DNA of 64,000 bases from Apophysomyces variabilis (taxonomy: Eukaryota > Mucoromycota > Mucoromycetes > Mucorales > Mucoraceae). This document shows positions 1 to 11,259 of this stretch, piece after piece. The stretch covers positions 248,001 through 312,000 of the forward strand of contig MZZL01000394.1 in NCBI GenBank assembly GCA_002749535.1. The letters run 5' to 3'. The translations under genes were made by a program, and so were the position numbers. Position 1 is the first letter of the stretch. Each line of letters starts with the position of its first letter. The notes under the pieces were generated by a model. It was given only the letters and a program-made list of their open reading frames with translations. It ran no database searches and was not told the DNA's origin.

Positions 1-1425
1 GTCGTAACTTCGGTATCTTGACAGATAAGACCAACTTTTATGCTGAGTCAGGTGGTCAGGAATACGACACGGGTAGCATCATCACTTTGGATGGCAACGT
101 TGAATTCGTGGTAGAGGATTGTCAACTTTTCGGCGGTTATGTCTTGCATATTGGTCACATGAAATATGGTCAAGTTCATATCGATGATGAAGTAGAATTA
201 TCTTTTGATGCTGTAAGTATATTTGCCTGCATTTTCTCCAGGTGTGCTAACTGATTGTTGCAGTTGCGTCGTTGGCCATTGAAGAACAATCACACGTCCA
301 CTCATATCTTGAATTTCGCACTCCGTAAAGTGTTGGGTGATACGATTGACCAAAAGGGATCACTTGTTGCTCCTGAGAAACTTCGTTTCGATTTTTCGTA
401 CAAGGTAAAAATAACGGACGGCTAATCTGATTTTGAGCTGTTTTTGTTTCTAAACTTCCTTGGTTTAGACCGCGGTTACTCCTTCACAATTGGCTGAAGT
501 TGAGAAAATCTGTACAGAATTCATCGAAAAAAATCAAAAAGTTTATTCGAAGGAAGTGCCTCTTCCTGTTGCCAAGGCCATCCATGGGTTAAGAGCTGTC
601 TTCGGCGAGACTTATCCGGATCCTGTGCGGGTTGTCTCCGTTGGTTATGACGTCGATGAAATTACACAGGATGTGTCGAACCCTAAGTGGGCTACTACAA
701 GTGTTGAATTCTGTGGTGGGACACACGTCGCTAAGACAGGTGATATTAAACGTTTCGCAATACTTGAAGAGTCCGGCATTGCCAAAGGTATCCGACGTAT
801 CGTGGCTGTGACTGGTGAGGAGGCTGTTGAGGCAGACCGCAAAGCGAAGGCATTTGTTGTAAAACTTGACAAACTTGAGCGTCTTAGCGGCAGTGAACTT
901 GAATCAGAGCTGAAAGTTGTCTCTAAAGAGCTAGATGAACTGTCTATTTCTATCGTTAGCAAGACCGAGATCAGAAACCGTTTTGCAAAGATCAAGAAGG
1001 CATTCGACGAAGCTGATAGGGCTCGCAAGGCGCAACAAGTTAATGTGGCCACCGAAACCGTGAAAAAATACTTTGCAGAGCATCCTGATGCAAAATACCT
1101 TGTCAAAACCTTGGATGTCGGCAATAACAGCAAGGCTTTGATTAGTGCTACTAACTATGTCAAGAGCAACCTTAAGGACAAAGCTTTATATGTATTTAGC
1201 ACGGACAAGTCCAACGGTCGCGTAGCACACAGCTGCGTTGTAAGCAAGGACCTGGTGAAAAAAGGTTTCAAGGCTTCCGACTGGGTTGAAGTTGTTGCCA
1301 GCAAGATTGGCGGAAAGAAGGGCGGTAAAGACGAGACTGCACAGGGATCAGGCGACAGGATAGATGGACTAGAGGAGGCATTGGAGGCCGCTGAGGCATT
1401 TGCAAAGCTTAAGATAGGGGCGTGA
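1..1425 (+). CDS. Alanyl-tRNA synthetase, C-terminal part (5' end outside window)
   Basis: Charges tRNA-Ala and clears mischarged Ser/Gly. Three exons are visible: 1-212 (frame opens at base 3), 264-404 and 469-1425, with introns 213-263 (gtaagt...cag) and 405-468 (gtaaaa...tag). About 435 residues remain, so the catalytic core lies upstream of the window. The first exon carries [10 protein letters not shown], the start of the editing domain. Exon 2 carries NNHTSTHIL, giving two His zinc ligands, and exon 3 carries FCGGTH, giving Cys/His. The last ~200 residues match the DHHA1/C-Ala region, ending in a Lys/Gly-rich stretch. The editing signature makes the assignment firm. Splice sites are inferred from frame and motif continuity. 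The stop is TGA, so TGA is a true stop codon in this genome. The next gene starts 167 bp downstream on the same strand. Confidence 0.95.
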
Positions 1426-1592
1426 ACACAAAGAAAATTAAATTAGTTGTGCTGTGTGAAAAAAAAAAAGTGTTCACTATCTCGTGAGCGGTCATGCGTG
1501 ATTTCAGGCGAAACTTTCGCATAAATAACTGCACGGTATAATCCAGGGAACACCATTTTGGTTCTTTGCTCCTGAGTTCATTGCCTTTTCCA

Positions 1593-2966
1593 ATGGTGAC
1601 CATTACTAGATATGAAGTATTTGACATACGATTTCCTACCTCAAAACATCTGGACGGTTCAGATGCTATGAATACAGACCCTGATTATTCGGCTGCATAC
1701 ATCATATTCTTTACTGACACGGATGTTGAGGGCCATGGTATGACTTTTACTTTGGGGCGGGGAAACGAAATTTGTTGCGCCGCAATCAAACCACTGGCTG
1801 ACAAGTTCGTGGGCAAGGTCTTGGAAGAACTGGTTCTAGATATGCAAGCAACTCTTCGTATCTGTACGGATGACTCGCAACTGCGTTGGATTGGACCGGA
1901 GAAAGGAGTGATTCATCTTGCTACTGCAGCGGTAATGAATGCCATTTGGGACCTATGGGCCAAAGTGGAGAAAAAGCCAGTATGGAAACTGGTTGTGGAT
2001 ATGACACCAGAAGAGCTTCTGAAGTGTATCGACTTTCGCTATCTTTGGGAAGTTCTAACACCCAGTGAGGCACTCTCTATACTTAAACGCAGTTTGCCAA
2101 CAAAGACTGAGCGCGAAGAAGAAATGCTAAAAGCAGGAATTCCAGCTTATACTACATCAGCTGGCTGGTTAGGTAAATCTTGGCCCCATTCTATTTCTTG
2201 CGTAGGATTCTTACATGTTTATTAACACTTAGGCTATGATGATGATAAAGTCCGTCAACTCTGCAGGGAAGCAAAAACTCAAGGATTTACCTGCTTTAAG
2301 CAAAAAGTGGGAAAGGATAAAGAAGCGGATATTCGGCGAGCAGCGTTAATCAGGGAGGAAATTGGAGAAGACAATCTGTTGGTCATGGATGCGAACCAGG
2401 TATGGCATGACGTGGCCGATGCTATTCGCTGGATAGAGTCTCTTCTGCCCTATAAGCCATTGTTCATCGAAGAGCCTACATCTCCAGATGATGTCGTTGG
2501 GCATGCCGCTATTCGTAAAGCGTTGCATCCTCGGGTGCAGATTGCTACGGGCGAGCATGTACAAAACCGGATCATGTTTAAGCAATTCTTTGTCGAAAAG
2601 GCTTTGGACTATTGCCAGGTTGACACCTGTCGTGTGGGAAGTATGAACGAACTACTTGCTATTCTGCTCATGGCGATGAAATATCAAATACCTGTTTGGC
2701 CGCATACAGGCGGTGTTGGCCTCTGCGAGTATGGACAACACATAGCGCTAATCGATTACATTTGCATATCGGGAACGGACACTAGCAAAAAGCGAATGTT
2801 AGAATATGTAGATCACTTGCACGAACATTTTCTTCATCCTGTGGTAGTAGAAGGTGGAAGGTACAAGGTCCCACTGAAACCTGGCTACAGTATTCAGATG
2901 AAGAAAGAATCGATTGTTGATTATTCTTATCCAAGCGGAAAAGTGCATCAAAAAACGGATCAATGA
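1593..2966 (+). CDS. L-fuconate dehydratase / enolase-superfamily member (ENOSF1-like)
   Basis: Predicted to dehydrate L-fuconate to 2-keto-3-deoxy-L-fuconate in L-fucose catabolism. Two exons, 1593-2172 and 2233-2966, joined across a 60-nt intron (gtaaat...ttag), give 437 aa, close to the ~440 aa of animal homologues. The start MVTITRYEVFDIRFPTS is the first ATG in frame and matches the family N-terminus. Visible signatures are DAM.TDPDYSAAY, the LRWIGPEKGV.HLATAAV block, the acid/base lysines in FKQKVG, metal ligands in MDANQ, IEEPTSPDD and ATGEH, and the general-base His in WPHTGGVGLCE. All catalytic positions are present, so the gene looks functional. Substrate is inferred from family resemblance only. 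Related acid-sugar dehydratases share the fold. Confidence 0.93.
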
Positions 2967-3440
2967 AGCTTATTGGTTTTGGGCAAGGCAGAACGAGTTA
3001 CAGCTTCTGGGATAACACGTTGCATCTTTTAAAGATATCTTAAAAAAATCGTTGCCAACTTCTTTTTTCCTTTTACTTTACTCTCTCCCTTTCTTTGTTG
3101 TCAATTGTCCCCTGTAATCGTGCCTTGGTACTGTTTGTCTCCAAGCAGCTTTAACATTGGATAACTCCAGATGGCCAAATTTCTCATCAACACACTTTAT
3201 ATGGTTTTGCCATTGTTATATTCGCGGCCTTCATTCAGTAGTGTACTTAATACCACGTTAGTCAGAGTTATATCACTGACATCCATCACCCAAATCAAAT
3301 GTACTTCATCAGTCACTGTCCAGACAGCACTCCATCAGCTCATGCATCAGCAAGAGAGAGACTGGATTCATTTTCCAAATAGGTCATGTGCGCAACGAGT
3401 GGGTTAATATATGATATATAATTACAGTAAATAGAAAAGC
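2967..3440. other. Intergenic, no gene seen
   Basis: AT-rich spacer after the dehydratase. It has T-rich runs at 3060-3090 that could serve 3'-end formation. One short open frame (3171-3407) has no recognisable domain or coding character. Confidence 0.5.
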
Positions 3441-4080
3441 CATTTGATTTGGTGATTAAAGAAGGACTAATAGCAAATAAAGCAGCGCTTATTATAAGGG
3501 AAAATGACCAAAACATCATTCCGAATATCTTTGCAGACTATGTCGAAAGGAACCAGACTACTATCCTGGTTGGTATAAAGCAAAATACTCCGTAAGGCAT
3601 TGAAGACTTAATTATCTAAAAGTCATAACCACAGACATACATCAACAACTACCGGTATAGCATTCAAAAAGTTTGGAACACTTCTTGCAGTAAAGGATAC
3701 TAATTGGTTGATAGCCTCACGAAAGCAGATATTTAATGAGTGGGAAAAGATACAAGACCGGGATTTCACCCATAACTATACCTTTATTGACGAAGCTGGT
3801 TTCAACTTGCAAACTCAACGAAATTTTGGTCATTCTTTTGAAGGAACATCAGCACAAAGCACTATAGCAGCTGTGAAGAAAAAACCGTTTCAAAGCAGAC
3901 TCATGTATGTACATGGGAATCAAGGTGATGTTTGTGTCAGTAACGTTAACCACAACCAATTCTCTCTCTTTTTCTCTATTTTTTTTCTTTTCATTAGTGA
4001 AAGCAGACGGGCATACTTTGTACTGATGAATGCGCAAGTCTTCGTAGTAAATTCTTCTTTTTCCCTAAGAGTTGTTGAAG
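3441..4080 (+). pseudogene. IS630/Tc1-type DDE transposase remnant
   Basis: Broken transposase. The stretch around 3708-3930 reads TFIDEAGFNLQTQRNF, the first catalytic Asp motif of IS630/Tc1 transposases, followed by a region resembling the KVIIATQRG segment of the transposase at 23-24 kb. The upstream 3441-3600 shows a degenerate N-terminal helix-turn-helix-like stretch interrupted by several stops. Two frames are needed to read the whole. A pyrimidine-rich tract at 3955-4000 ending in cattag could be an intron end. The second Asp and the Glu of the triad are not recognisable. It is unrelated at base level to the complete Tc1 element at 22430. Dead transposon fossil. Confidence 0.6.
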
Positions 4081-4853
4081 GGTAGAAGCAAGGACCAAAA
4101 GTATTCCCAGCGGCTATCTTCAATTCCCTCCAGAAGATTGAACAAATACAAGCGCATTTGTTTCTGGTGCGTTCCAAAAACTCTCGTAACCTTTTCGAAA
4201 CTATTTCAGACTCAGATTCTCTATCAAACCAAGGTCAACAATATGCAAATCGTGTGCTGCTGAAACACCTTTCGAAGAGACCTTTTTTGGATACATTTGT
4301 GGCCAGACAATCAGATATTGAAGCTAAAGAAGTTAAAAAGAAATTACGTCAAGATTCCAACAACCTGACAAGCACAAGTCTCAACAATGCATTAGCTCTC
4401 ACCGACAAGTCGTTACAATGTGTTTCCAGCGCAACTATGAACACAATCGATGGTAAGTTTTGTTTCCCTCTTATTCCCCAAGAGTTATATCATATTTATC
4501 ATTTTTTTCCATTACAGAACGTTGGCCGCAAACTGTCCATGCCAACGGCGGGTTTGGACAACAACAATAAACATCTTTCTCACGACGAAAATGACATGTA
4601 ATCGCATGGATACTCATCAGTGGACAATCAAGATGAAGATTGGCGGACAAAGGTAGGACAAGAAAGTAGGAAAATAGGTGTGATGAATTGAACATACTTT
4701 TTTTGTTGATGCTGTTGCACACAGTTGGTATATTCACGTCGACCTCTTGTATTTCCTGCACCATCAAACATTCAGAACATGCCTGATAACCGGCAATGAC
4801 TGTCCATGACATCCATCGTGTGCGCAGCAACTGTCACCTTGCATTATCTTGTA
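4081..4853 (+). other. Possible coding remnant, unrecognised
   Basis: An open frame at 4158-4453 is Ser/Asn/Lys-rich (ends near SSATMNTID). It is followed by a good donor (gtaagt at 4452) and a pyrimidine-rich acceptor (attacag at ~4517), after which the frame stays open for 17 codons. No domain is recognised and no clear start exists. It may be the tail of the neighbouring transposon remnant or a decayed gene. Confidence 0.25.
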
Positions 4854-5038
4854 CGTGCTTTCCCCTTTGATTCCACTCTGGCTAACTTCAATCCTCGATA
4901 AGTTCGAGAGATTTACAGCAGCAAAGAAACAGTGACGAAGCGTGCTTTTACATGAGCTAATACTCCCGTTAACTTTCAACCCTCTCTAACTTCAAGCTCT
5001 TCAAAGGAACATAAGCCTTGAAATTAAAGGAATCACTG
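4854..5038. repeat. Diverged copy of a pogo-like MITE
   Basis: About 185 bp, flanked by TA on both sides. Its right 90 bp (ctcccgttaac...ccctctctaacttca...) clearly matches the right part of the element at 21682-21868. The left half is more diverged but aligns at similar spacing. The terminal repeats have largely decayed (left CGTGCTTTCC against CAGTCAACCTTCC in the other copy). Confidence 0.55.
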
Positions 5039-6724
5039 TATAAGGATGAAAAGTATGAAATGATGACAAAGCACCGCATTTTTGGCGTTCAGCTTATCAA
5101 GGACCTACTGACACTGACCAAAACTACCATGGCTGATCCGGAACATCAATATGTCATGGAATTCAGAAGCGCTACAGTGACAACTTCATGGCAACATCGG
5201 TATGTTTGGGTCAAGATGATGGTGTTGATTGCTTGTTTATTGGTGAGATGGATGAAAAGAAAAGACAATCTCTAATTTTTTTTTGAATAACTTTGACATA
5301 GAATGAATTCTACACCCAAGGAACTAGACAATTTACTGTGGAAACAAGCTTTGCAGATCATACCCATTGATGATCATGAATCTGTGTGACACCTATTGGG
5401 ATCATCAAACGTTTTGCGTGATTAGCCTCCCCGCACTCTCTCTTTCTCTTCTCATTTTTTTATATGTAGATGACTCTCCATTGCCCCACCCTACTGAACA
5501 TGCTGTCAGAGTAGTTATCATGCTGTGAACGATTATTTCGTTCCATAATACATGATACCGACACCTTCCACCATCATTGCAAATGTGAGAGTGTCCTTGG
5601 TCAATGCAGCATCGCTGTTGAAACCAAGAAAGCTAACCCCAATGGAAACAAAACAAAAGAACAGGAAGAATAACAAATTTGAGTTCCTTATTCTTTTTTG
5701 TAGAACAACCCAGTAATCTGCAACATCAAAAACAAAAAGATTGGATCATATCAAAGCCCAAGGCAAGTCTGGAAATGATACTTTATGATTGATGTCATTT
5801 TCTTTTTGTTTTCACACGGCTTGTTATAGAAGCTAAAATCAAACAAATCCAGCACGTCTACCTCCAAATGGAAAACGCACAATAAAGCATCAAAGACGGC
5901 CACAAGGATAAAAATCAGTCGAGAAGGAACAACAAACTTTGGGCTGGCTCTTGGACACTTTTGGAAGCTATTCGCGACGGGTCAACCGCCGTAAATCAAA
6001 GCATCAAAGAATTTACTTACGTGAGCTGCATATGACCCAGGTTAGTCAAAGAAAATCAGACATCCCAAACATGCCCATGGTGTTTAGCACCCTTTGGCAA
6101 CCTTTGATTAAAACGAAACGGCAAAACAAAAACTCATGAGGAATATCAATTTGCTTCAACCCAAACGCCTGCTAAAAATTTCACATTGCCCAACATTTGC
6201 CGGGAGGCGCTGCGTCTTGTTTGTAGAATTGCTAAAGGATTCCTATAATCTTGATTGACTGAGATGCTCAAGTGAAATTGGTTAATAAAAAACGGTTTCC
6301 GTCTTTCTTTGACTTTGGCAAAGACAAATATCCTTCTAAGATATATCAAGTAGCATAACAAGTTACGTATCGTCATTGTTTCCTTTGCTTGACCAAATCC
6401 TGTTCAACAACCACATGCGTCAACAATAATCGTAACAGTTATAGGACTGAGGCTGCCTATTCAGTTTGATTACAGTCGGCAGATTATATCAAGTTCAGAT
6501 GAGGTAACATTATTTATATTCACTGGATTAACTTCAGTTTCCATGTAGACGCATAAGCGACTCGTTAAACGGGAAAAGGTGAGGTTGCTTCTGAAGCCAG
6601 CACGCGACGTAGGGGGCAAAAATCGGGAATTTGTACGACGCGGGGAAAGCTCAGATTTGGGGAAAATCAGTATATGAAATGTGGCTTTGTTTGATCTTTG
6701 ACCTGCTACTTCTTTCTACACTAT
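5039..6724. other. Intergenic, no gene recognised
   Basis: AT-rich with scattered short open frames (for example 5018-5275 and 5939-6139) that show no domain, no consistent splice structure and no similarity I can name. The last ~150 bp before 6725 are the presumptive promoter of the Hsp90 gene. No clear TATA box is seen there. Confidence 0.4.
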
Positions 6725-9331
6725 ATGTTCAGGCATCTCGGTCGCTCCTCGCTGCCATACTTATCTGCAGCTACTCGCAGAAGAGTTACACTTCGCGTGA
6801 AATCGTGGAACATTGCTTCGGTACCAGTTGGTTTTTATTATATATACAGTATGTGCATAATAGTTTACTGAGGCTAATGTATCGCAGGGTATACCTACCG
6901 TTGAAAGAAATGGAACCACAGCTGTGCTTGGTAGCCAGCAGTATTTGTGGAGACAAAGCGCGAACTATACAAATACAGTAAGTGAACAACCAAAACTATT
7001 CATTAGCGCTCGTTATTGAAAATGAAGTGTTCATGACAGAGCGAAGAAGCCGACACGAACAAGGAAGCCGAAGTTATTGTTGGCAAGGAAGAAGTTCACG
7101 AATTTAAGACGGAAACAAAGAAGCTTTTAAGTATTGTGGCTAATTCGCTATATTCGGAGAAAGAGGTTAATGTTTACTGTTTGTCACGAAAATACTAAAA
7201 AAATGGAGCCATTAGATCTTCGTGCGGTAGGCGTTTTGACTAGTTCACGCGAAGCGATCGTTAATAGGGTGCTATAGCGAGTTAGTTTCGAACGCTGCTG
7301 ATGCTCTTGAAAAGCTTAAGCATATCCAAGCTGTAGAGAACATCGTAACCGAAAAACCTCTTGAAATCCGCATTTCCGTTGATCGAGAAAAAAAACAGTT
7401 CATTATACAGGTAAGCTGTGTTGAAACAGGCATATTTTCATGCTTACATATTACCAGGATTCTGGTATAGGTATGAGTTTGGAGGAGCTTAATGAAAACC
7501 TCGGTACTATTGCTAGCTCGGGTTCCAAGAAGTTCTTGGAAAAGCTGGAGAAAGGAAACTCCGGATCAAGAGAAAATATCATTGGCCAATTCGGTGTCGG
7601 GTTTTATTCGACGGTGAGTGTAAAAAAGCATTGATGGAAGAAACAAGAGCAAGATTGACCGTGAAGAGCAGTTTATGGTTGGCGATAAAATTAAAGTCTA
7701 TACGAGATCTGCTCGACCAGGATCTAAAGGTTACTGCTGGACCACTGATGGTCAAGGTTCATACTCAGTAGCAGAAGCTGAAAATGTTGCTGTTGGCACA
7801 AAGATTGTAATTGACCTTCGTGAAGACTGTAAAGCATATGGATCAAGCATTGAGATCGATTCTATTATCAAAAAATACTCTAAGTAAGACTATTCTGTTG
7901 CTTGTTACAAGTTTCTGACGAAAAATTAGCTTCATTGGCTTCCCGATCTATTTGAATGATAAGGAGGTTAATACTGTTGATGCTTTGTGGACGAAGGACA
8001 AGAACAGCGTTACCCCAGAACAGCATACTCAATTTTATCGATTTATTGCAAATGCCTGGGATGACCCTCAATATACACTCCATTTCAAAACCGAAGCACC
8101 CGTGTCCATCTCGTCCGTTCTTTACGTGCCAGAACGTCACATGGAAACCTTCGGTGAACGAATGCAACCAGGGGTATCCCTTTATTCACGCAAGGTGTTG
8201 ATCCAACCGAAGTCGAGCGGTCTTCTACCGGAATGGTTACGATTTGTCCGAGGTGTGGTTGATTCAGAAGATATTCCTCTGAACGTATCCCGTGAACTAT
8301 TGCAAGACAATATTTTATCTCGTTTGCGGAAGGTGATGACTTCCCGCGTCTTGAAGTGGTTGCAAGCGGAAGCTAAGAAGGACGCTAAAAAATACAACGA
8401 ATTCTTTTTCGATTTCGGTCAGTTTATTAAGGAAGGAATCTGCACGGATGCAATGCATAAACGCGACATTGCAAAATTGCTCCGATTTGAAAGTTCAGAG
8501 ACACATGAGGGGGAGTTAATCAGCCTGCAAGAATACGTGGATCGCAAAAAGGAGGACCAAAAGCGTATCTACTATCTGTTGACTCCGAAGAGACAATATG
8601 CAGAAAGTTCTCCTTATGCTGAAATGTTCCAGAAAAAGAACATCGAGCTCCTGTATCTTTATGACAGCATTGATGAGTTTGTTGTCAGCCATTTGAAGGA
8701 ATTTGAAGGCGTGGAGATGATTGCTGCTGATTCGGCTGAAGCGGCGTCCGATCCCCTCTTGCAGTATGAACGTGACGAAAGTGCGACTGATGTGCTATCG
8801 GATAACGAGGCTAAGGAGCTTGCTCAATGGGTGCAGAATACCTTGGGGAAGAGTACAGTAAAGCAAGTGGATATCTCCAGACGACTAGACAAGTTCCCGG
8901 CTATGGGTAGGGAAACTGGTTTGCGGTAAAGAGTTGTAATTGTTCTAACAGAAACCAGTATTGGACCATGAAAGCCCTGCTATGCGAAGAATGCTTCAGA
9001 TGATGCCAGGAGCTTCCAAGATGGAACAAGTTCCTACAGAGCCTACCCGTCTAGAAATCAATCCTGACCACGCCGTCATGCGTGGTCTGTTCCAAATTCG
9101 CAACCAAGACCCTACGTTGGCGAAAATCGTAACGGAACAGGTAGGTCATACTTGCGTAATGGACAGTAGTACAGTGATTTATCTCATTCTGCTTGTCAGA
9201 TATACGACAACGCGCTTTGCGCGGCTGGTGTGTTGGATGATCCACGATCGATGATTACACGATTAAACACGCTACTGGAGATTAGCGTGAAGAAATCTGT
9301 AGAACAGGATAAAAAAGTGAGTTCAGCATAG
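6725..9331 (+). CDS. TRAP1: TRAP1-type mitochondrial Hsp90 chaperone, ten exons
   Basis: ATP-dependent Hsp90 of the mitochondrial matrix. Exons: 6725-6820, 6888-6977, 7040-7165, 7216-7226, 7278-7410, 7458-7613, 7672-7883, 7930-8906, 8959-9140, 9200-9331, summing to 704 aa, the usual TRAP1 length. The first exon is Arg-rich and lacks acidic residues, like a matrix-targeting signal. Family blocks in order: [61 protein letters not shown] (GHKL ATPase), then [31 protein letters not shown] and SRELLQ (middle domain with catalytic Arg/Gln loop), and a C-terminal dimerisation domain ending RLNTLLE. There is no MEEVD tail, as expected for the mitochondrial form. The 11-nt exon is needed to restore both the frame and the IFVR motif. 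All introns are 46-67 nt. Stop is TAG. Confidence 0.94.
7216..7226 (+). other. TRAP1: 11-nt microexon of the TRAP1 gene
   Basis: Bases between acceptor ccattag (ends 7215) and donor gtaggc (starts 7227) encode I-F-V and two bases of Arg. The Arg is completed by c7278. Skipping it leaves exon 3 (phase 0) joined to an exon beginning in phase 2, so the reading frame fails. Confidence 0.85.
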
Positions 9332-9986
9332 AGGTTGCTTTGTTTCGTCCGTAGATGACAGTACGGATTGATATTGTACGCAAATGTCGCAAAACGAAGG
9401 ATTATTAAACAGCGACATACTTCAAGTAAAGCATTGAGTTTATTGCATCCATGCATAAGATTTATGAAAATTGGAGATTGATCGTATCCGTTATCTTAAT
9501 TGTCATGCAATTCGCGGGGAAGTACGATGCAAAGGAACAGAAGCATAAAAAAAAAGAAGGACGTGCCGTGCAACGCAGCTTAACCGGGGAGACAGCCGGT
9601 TCCGAAGCACGTTGCGTTGACAACACTTCTCTTACTGTATTAAAAGATCATTAACATCCATCTATGCGCTCTTGTCTTACTTGCACTGTGGAAGGATGCA
9701 TGGTTGTAATTGTGCGAGTACCCTTCATTCTCTTTCTGAAGTTCCTGGTAGGCCAAAAACAAAAGTAGTCAGTCGCTTTTCATTACCAAATAAAGAGCTT
9801 CGATATAACCGGACCTGTTACTGTTCTTTATGCATCAGTAGCATCTCAATGGCTCATGATAGTTGATAGAGACTGTCGCTTTATCCTTTCTATTTTCTCT
9901 CTTCTCAGCGCTGCATCCTTCTTTCTCTGGAAACTCGCAAGTCTGTCTTACCAAATCTGTAGTGCGCAAAGGCTTGGCGGGAAATA
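9332..9986. other. Intergenic, no convincing gene
   Basis: Holds a 67-codon open frame (9451-9654) with one hydrophobic stretch and a Lys-rich middle, without recognisable family. A pyrimidine-rich tract at 9886-9935 could be a 5' leader or intron of the next open frame. Confidence 0.35.
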
Positions 9987-10427
9987 ATGCAACAGCTTGG
10001 CACAAAGCTATGTTCCTTTCCATTTCCTTATCACAACGATAGCGTCTTTTCTCCTACGAGCGAGGGCATCTGGACACATTATGGCCGTTCCCACATGGCC
10101 GAACATTTCAAGCACAGGGGTAACCAGATCAGAATTCCTCTGTCGTTCTTTGTCCCCTCTTTATCTGATTCGACCTACTCCGAAATAATTGCTCATTATA
10201 TGGAGGAAAGACAACTGTTCACGCATCGCTTCCCATTACAGTCTATTAGCAAGCTGGAGTCGTTACGTGATGGTCCATGTTCCTATAGCTCAAACTCGCC
10301 AATGCGCCGCAGCAAGCTGTCATTCTGGAATAAACTGAGAATAGGAAATAAGGCGGCAGCGTACATATCACGAGGCATCGGATACAGGTTCCAAAAAAAG
10401 AATCACTCCTTCAGTTATTCTAGCTAA
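9987..10427 (+). CDS. Hypothetical protein, 146 aa
   Basis: Open frame starting at an ATG after a pyrimidine-rich leader and followed within ten bases by AATAAA at 10435, a plausible polyadenylation signal. The product is rich in Ser, Arg and aromatic residues with no recognised domain, transmembrane segment or motif. Composition resembles the basic, low-complexity hypothetical proteins common in fungi, but it could equally be a chance frame. Upstream exons are possible because acceptor-like ctcag sites lie around 9905. Nothing in the context suggests a role. Confidence 0.3.
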   Translation: MQQLGTKLCSFPFPYHNDSVFSPTSEGIWTHYGRSHMAEHFKHRGNQIRIPLSFFVPSLSDSTYSEIIAHYMEERQLFTHRFPLQSISKLESLRDGPCSYSSNSPMRRSKLSFWNKLRIGNKAAAYISRGIGYRFQKKNHSFSYSS

Positions 10428-10619
10428 TTCGACAAATAAAGTACTTTGATTGCTTCTTTGTATTTGGCTATTTGCTACAAAATCAAGTCGAACATGGGAT
10501 GTATGTGTCATAGGGGCAGATATATATGGTGAAGTGATACAGCGTGTTCCAGTGTACAACCTTTTTAATTATTTCTTTTTTTTTTTTTCCTGTTAAATTG
10601 AAAATCAAAACAATCTGAT

Positions 10620-10766
10620 GGGAGTTACTACGGACACATTCTGGTCCCTCAAAATCTTGAGCGCCCTTTAAAATAGATATGATGGTAATCACTATAAACA
10701 GATGTAGTGAGGTAGGAAAATAGTAGGAATGGTAAAGACTTGGAGCGTCCCATAGTGGAGTGTTCC
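10620..10766. repeat. MITE-like repeat, copy 1 (GGACACTCC family)
   Basis: Starts gggagttactacggacac and ends gtggagtgttcc. Reverse-complement alignment to 14629-14812 is clear over the whole length, including the shared block ttaaaatag...ataaacag. Termini are loose inverted repeats of ggacactcc / ggagtgtcc. Confidence 0.65.
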
Positions 10767-11259
10767 ATAAATGAAATGTGTTCATATAATAAATATTACA
10801 TGTGGTCGAGATATGCAGTGAGAGTCGAAAAAGTAGCGCGTGTAAACTTCAAGTGAAAAGGGAACAGTAAGAATACTATGAGACTTTGGTGTATCCTTCA
10901 TTTAGAGTGGGAATTGGTCCCTCTTATATGTCTCGACTAGGTAAAATGGATTTAGAGCATCAATTGTGACTGAGCTTCATTTGATATCTTGTTGATCACT
11001 TGTGGATACTACAGTGGTACCCTATTAAAAATGAATGAATATAATCCTTTGTGACAGTAAGTATGAACAAAAGAGCAGGTGCTCAGAACAGATTGTTAAA
11101 CATATACTATAGTATTGGAGATGATAATGCCATATTAAAGAATTTTATAAAGCAAATAAATATGGATATAGCTAGTTAATAGCAATAACAGAACCGCTGC
11201 TTTGCTCGGGTTCCTACTCAATATCTAAATGCTTCCATATCGTTTTTCGGATGTTATGG
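10767..11259. other. Intergenic, nothing recognised
   Basis: AT-rich spacer between the MITE-like repeat and the MULE remnant. No open frame of note and no repeat that I can match elsewhere in the window. Confidence 0.5.

Noticed and set aside
645..1133. 162-codon minus-strand frame opposite alanyl-tRNA synthetase
   Set aside because: Antisense shadow of a well-conserved exon; Ser/Leu-rich composition is the reverse image of the coding strand.
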